A DNA stretch of 64,000 bases. It comes from Lamellibrachia columna. Lineage: Eukaryota; Annelida; Polychaeta; Sabellida; Siboglinidae. The notes under the pieces were generated by a model that made no database searches, was not told the DNA's origin, and worked only from the letters and a program-made list of their open reading frames with translations. Shown piece by piece: positions 62,760 through 64,000 of the stretch; position 1 is the stretch's first letter; every line of letters starts with the position of its first letter. The stretch lies in contig OY759275.1 in NCBI GenBank assembly GCA_963662155.1, forward strand, positions 247,501-311,500, read 5' to 3'. A program made the position numbers and the translations under genes.

Positions 62760-64000
62760 CAACTGATTTAGCCTGTCACAAATCCGGTTCATTTGTGTCC
62801 AAATATGTAGTGTGTGAATAGTTTATGTAACATCCATAGTCGATTTAATAAGAAAATGCATATTTTTGTTCAAATCATCAAAACACTTTTGTCGCTAGAT
62901 CTGGTAAGGATCAAACAAGTGGATATCCAAAATGGTAAACACTGTGTGGGTCAATGCTGATCATGGGCATAACCTCCATCTTCTTGCCGATCACATGACA
63001 CAGTTACACAATTTCACCAAGGAAGAAAATCGTGATATTTCAGCATTTTGATTTTCACTTCAGTTAATGCTTGAACAAGCATTAACTAATTTAGCAGTTT
63101 GTCTGATGATTTCACAAAAACTACATACAAAAGTTTCACAAACGAGCTAGCATGTTACAGTGGATACTAGGTAGGTTTGTTTTTTTTTAAATTATTTGAA
63201 ATGAGACTAGCAAAACAATCGAATTGATTAAGCACCTTTAAAAAAACAATTCTTACTGAAGAAATAAATGTTAAATAAATATTCTTTAAACAATTTTTTT
63301 TGCAATTTGTGCACATCAATATTTTCTTTCCACCCACAAATTTGAAATTTTATGCATATTGGTAAAGGAAACAATCTTGGCAAAGTAATAAGATGAAATG
63401 TGGCACATAATGCTATGTCAACAGCAGAGGTGTATTAGTTTGACGTGTACAGATTGGGTGAAAGTAATTCACCATAGAGGGGCTGCACTATTGCTAGCAT
63501 GTTGTTCTGTGTTAATTTGTTGACTTGAACTTCATTAATTTTGATTTACTGATGAATAATGTCTGACTTGTCAACTGTGTGACAAGAAGGCCCTGCACAG
63601 CTTTAAAACTGCCAGTGAATATAATTCATCATAAAACAGGCTTGTTATCACATGCATGTCAATGCAAAGGCCATTTTCCAGGATCACATTCACATACAAA
63701 TGTTTATGCATTATATATGCATCATAATTATATTAGCAAAGCTACATGTTCTAATATAAGCATCATTCGATGTAATACAACTATATACACCATGGTCTTA
63801 CTTTTAAAGTGGATTTACAGGTCAGACAATGATTCTAAAATGTGCTGAGGATTCTGCTAACTACAGGTCAATATTTCAAAGTCTGACAAAGAGCATGTTT
63901 TGCAACTGTATTTACAATTCATACAATGTGAATGTTAATTTTATTAATGATGAATTTATTAATGAATTTATGGGCATTTGAAATATAAAATGTTTGGGGG
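62760..64000 (-). repeat. interspersed repeat, right copy of the inverted pair, cut by the window end
   Basis: It matches 46691-47860 in reverse complement throughout, including TTTAAAGGTGCTTAATC (near 63225-63241) and the terminal CCAAACATTTTATATTTCAA. The two copies are separated by about 15 kb. A plus-strand frame at 63579-63848 corresponds to the frame at 46832-47113 in the other copy. Confidence 0.85.

Overview
The window looks like repeat-dominated DNA from a metazoan nuclear genome, probably an aquatic invertebrate. I cannot name the species. It is AT-rich, has no bacterial gene organisation, and carries long tandem arrays, several broken non-LTR retrotransposons, intron-containing transposase relics and small inverted-repeat elements. 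I found no intact host gene and no tRNA or rRNA gene. Most short open frames here are by-products of tandem repetition.

Layout. 1-300 is unassigned. 300-1560 (minus) is a decayed non-LTR retrotransposon with endonuclease and reverse transcriptase remnants. 1556-23274 is a 29-bp minisatellite of roughly 750 units, interrupted at many places by a related non-minisatellite cassette of up to about 100 bp. 23275-45288 is a separate satellite with a 204-bp monomer (about 108 copies), with higher-order duplications and a 194-bp variant seen only near its two ends. The satellite begins inside one of the minisatellite cassettes. The minisatellite resumes at 48150-50228, which suggests that the satellite and the 3 kb after it interrupt one older minisatellite domain.

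45640-46514 is the 3' end of a CR1-like LINE. 46691-47860 and 62760-64000 are two inverted copies of one interspersed repeat, with shorter copies at 58028 and 62412. 50228-51806 is a second LINE type. 51807-64000 is a mosaic: a broken two-exon N-terminus resembling a Mutator-like transposase (56289-57353, minus) with a CpG-richer upstream region; a decayed relic of a lineage-spread uncharacterised protein family (59018-60247, plus); a possible C-terminal piece of the same family (54083-54860); inverted-repeat elements ending in TGTCGCRTCTGTCACA; another CR1-like fragment (61350-61663) ending at a 422-bp inverted-repeat element; and a GC-capped hairpin (62169-62263).

Nothing here forms an operon or pathway. 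The main interest is structural: two nested arrays, a splice-site-like cassette repeated in the minisatellite, short dyads with variable centres in both array units, and several apparently unclassified mobile element families.
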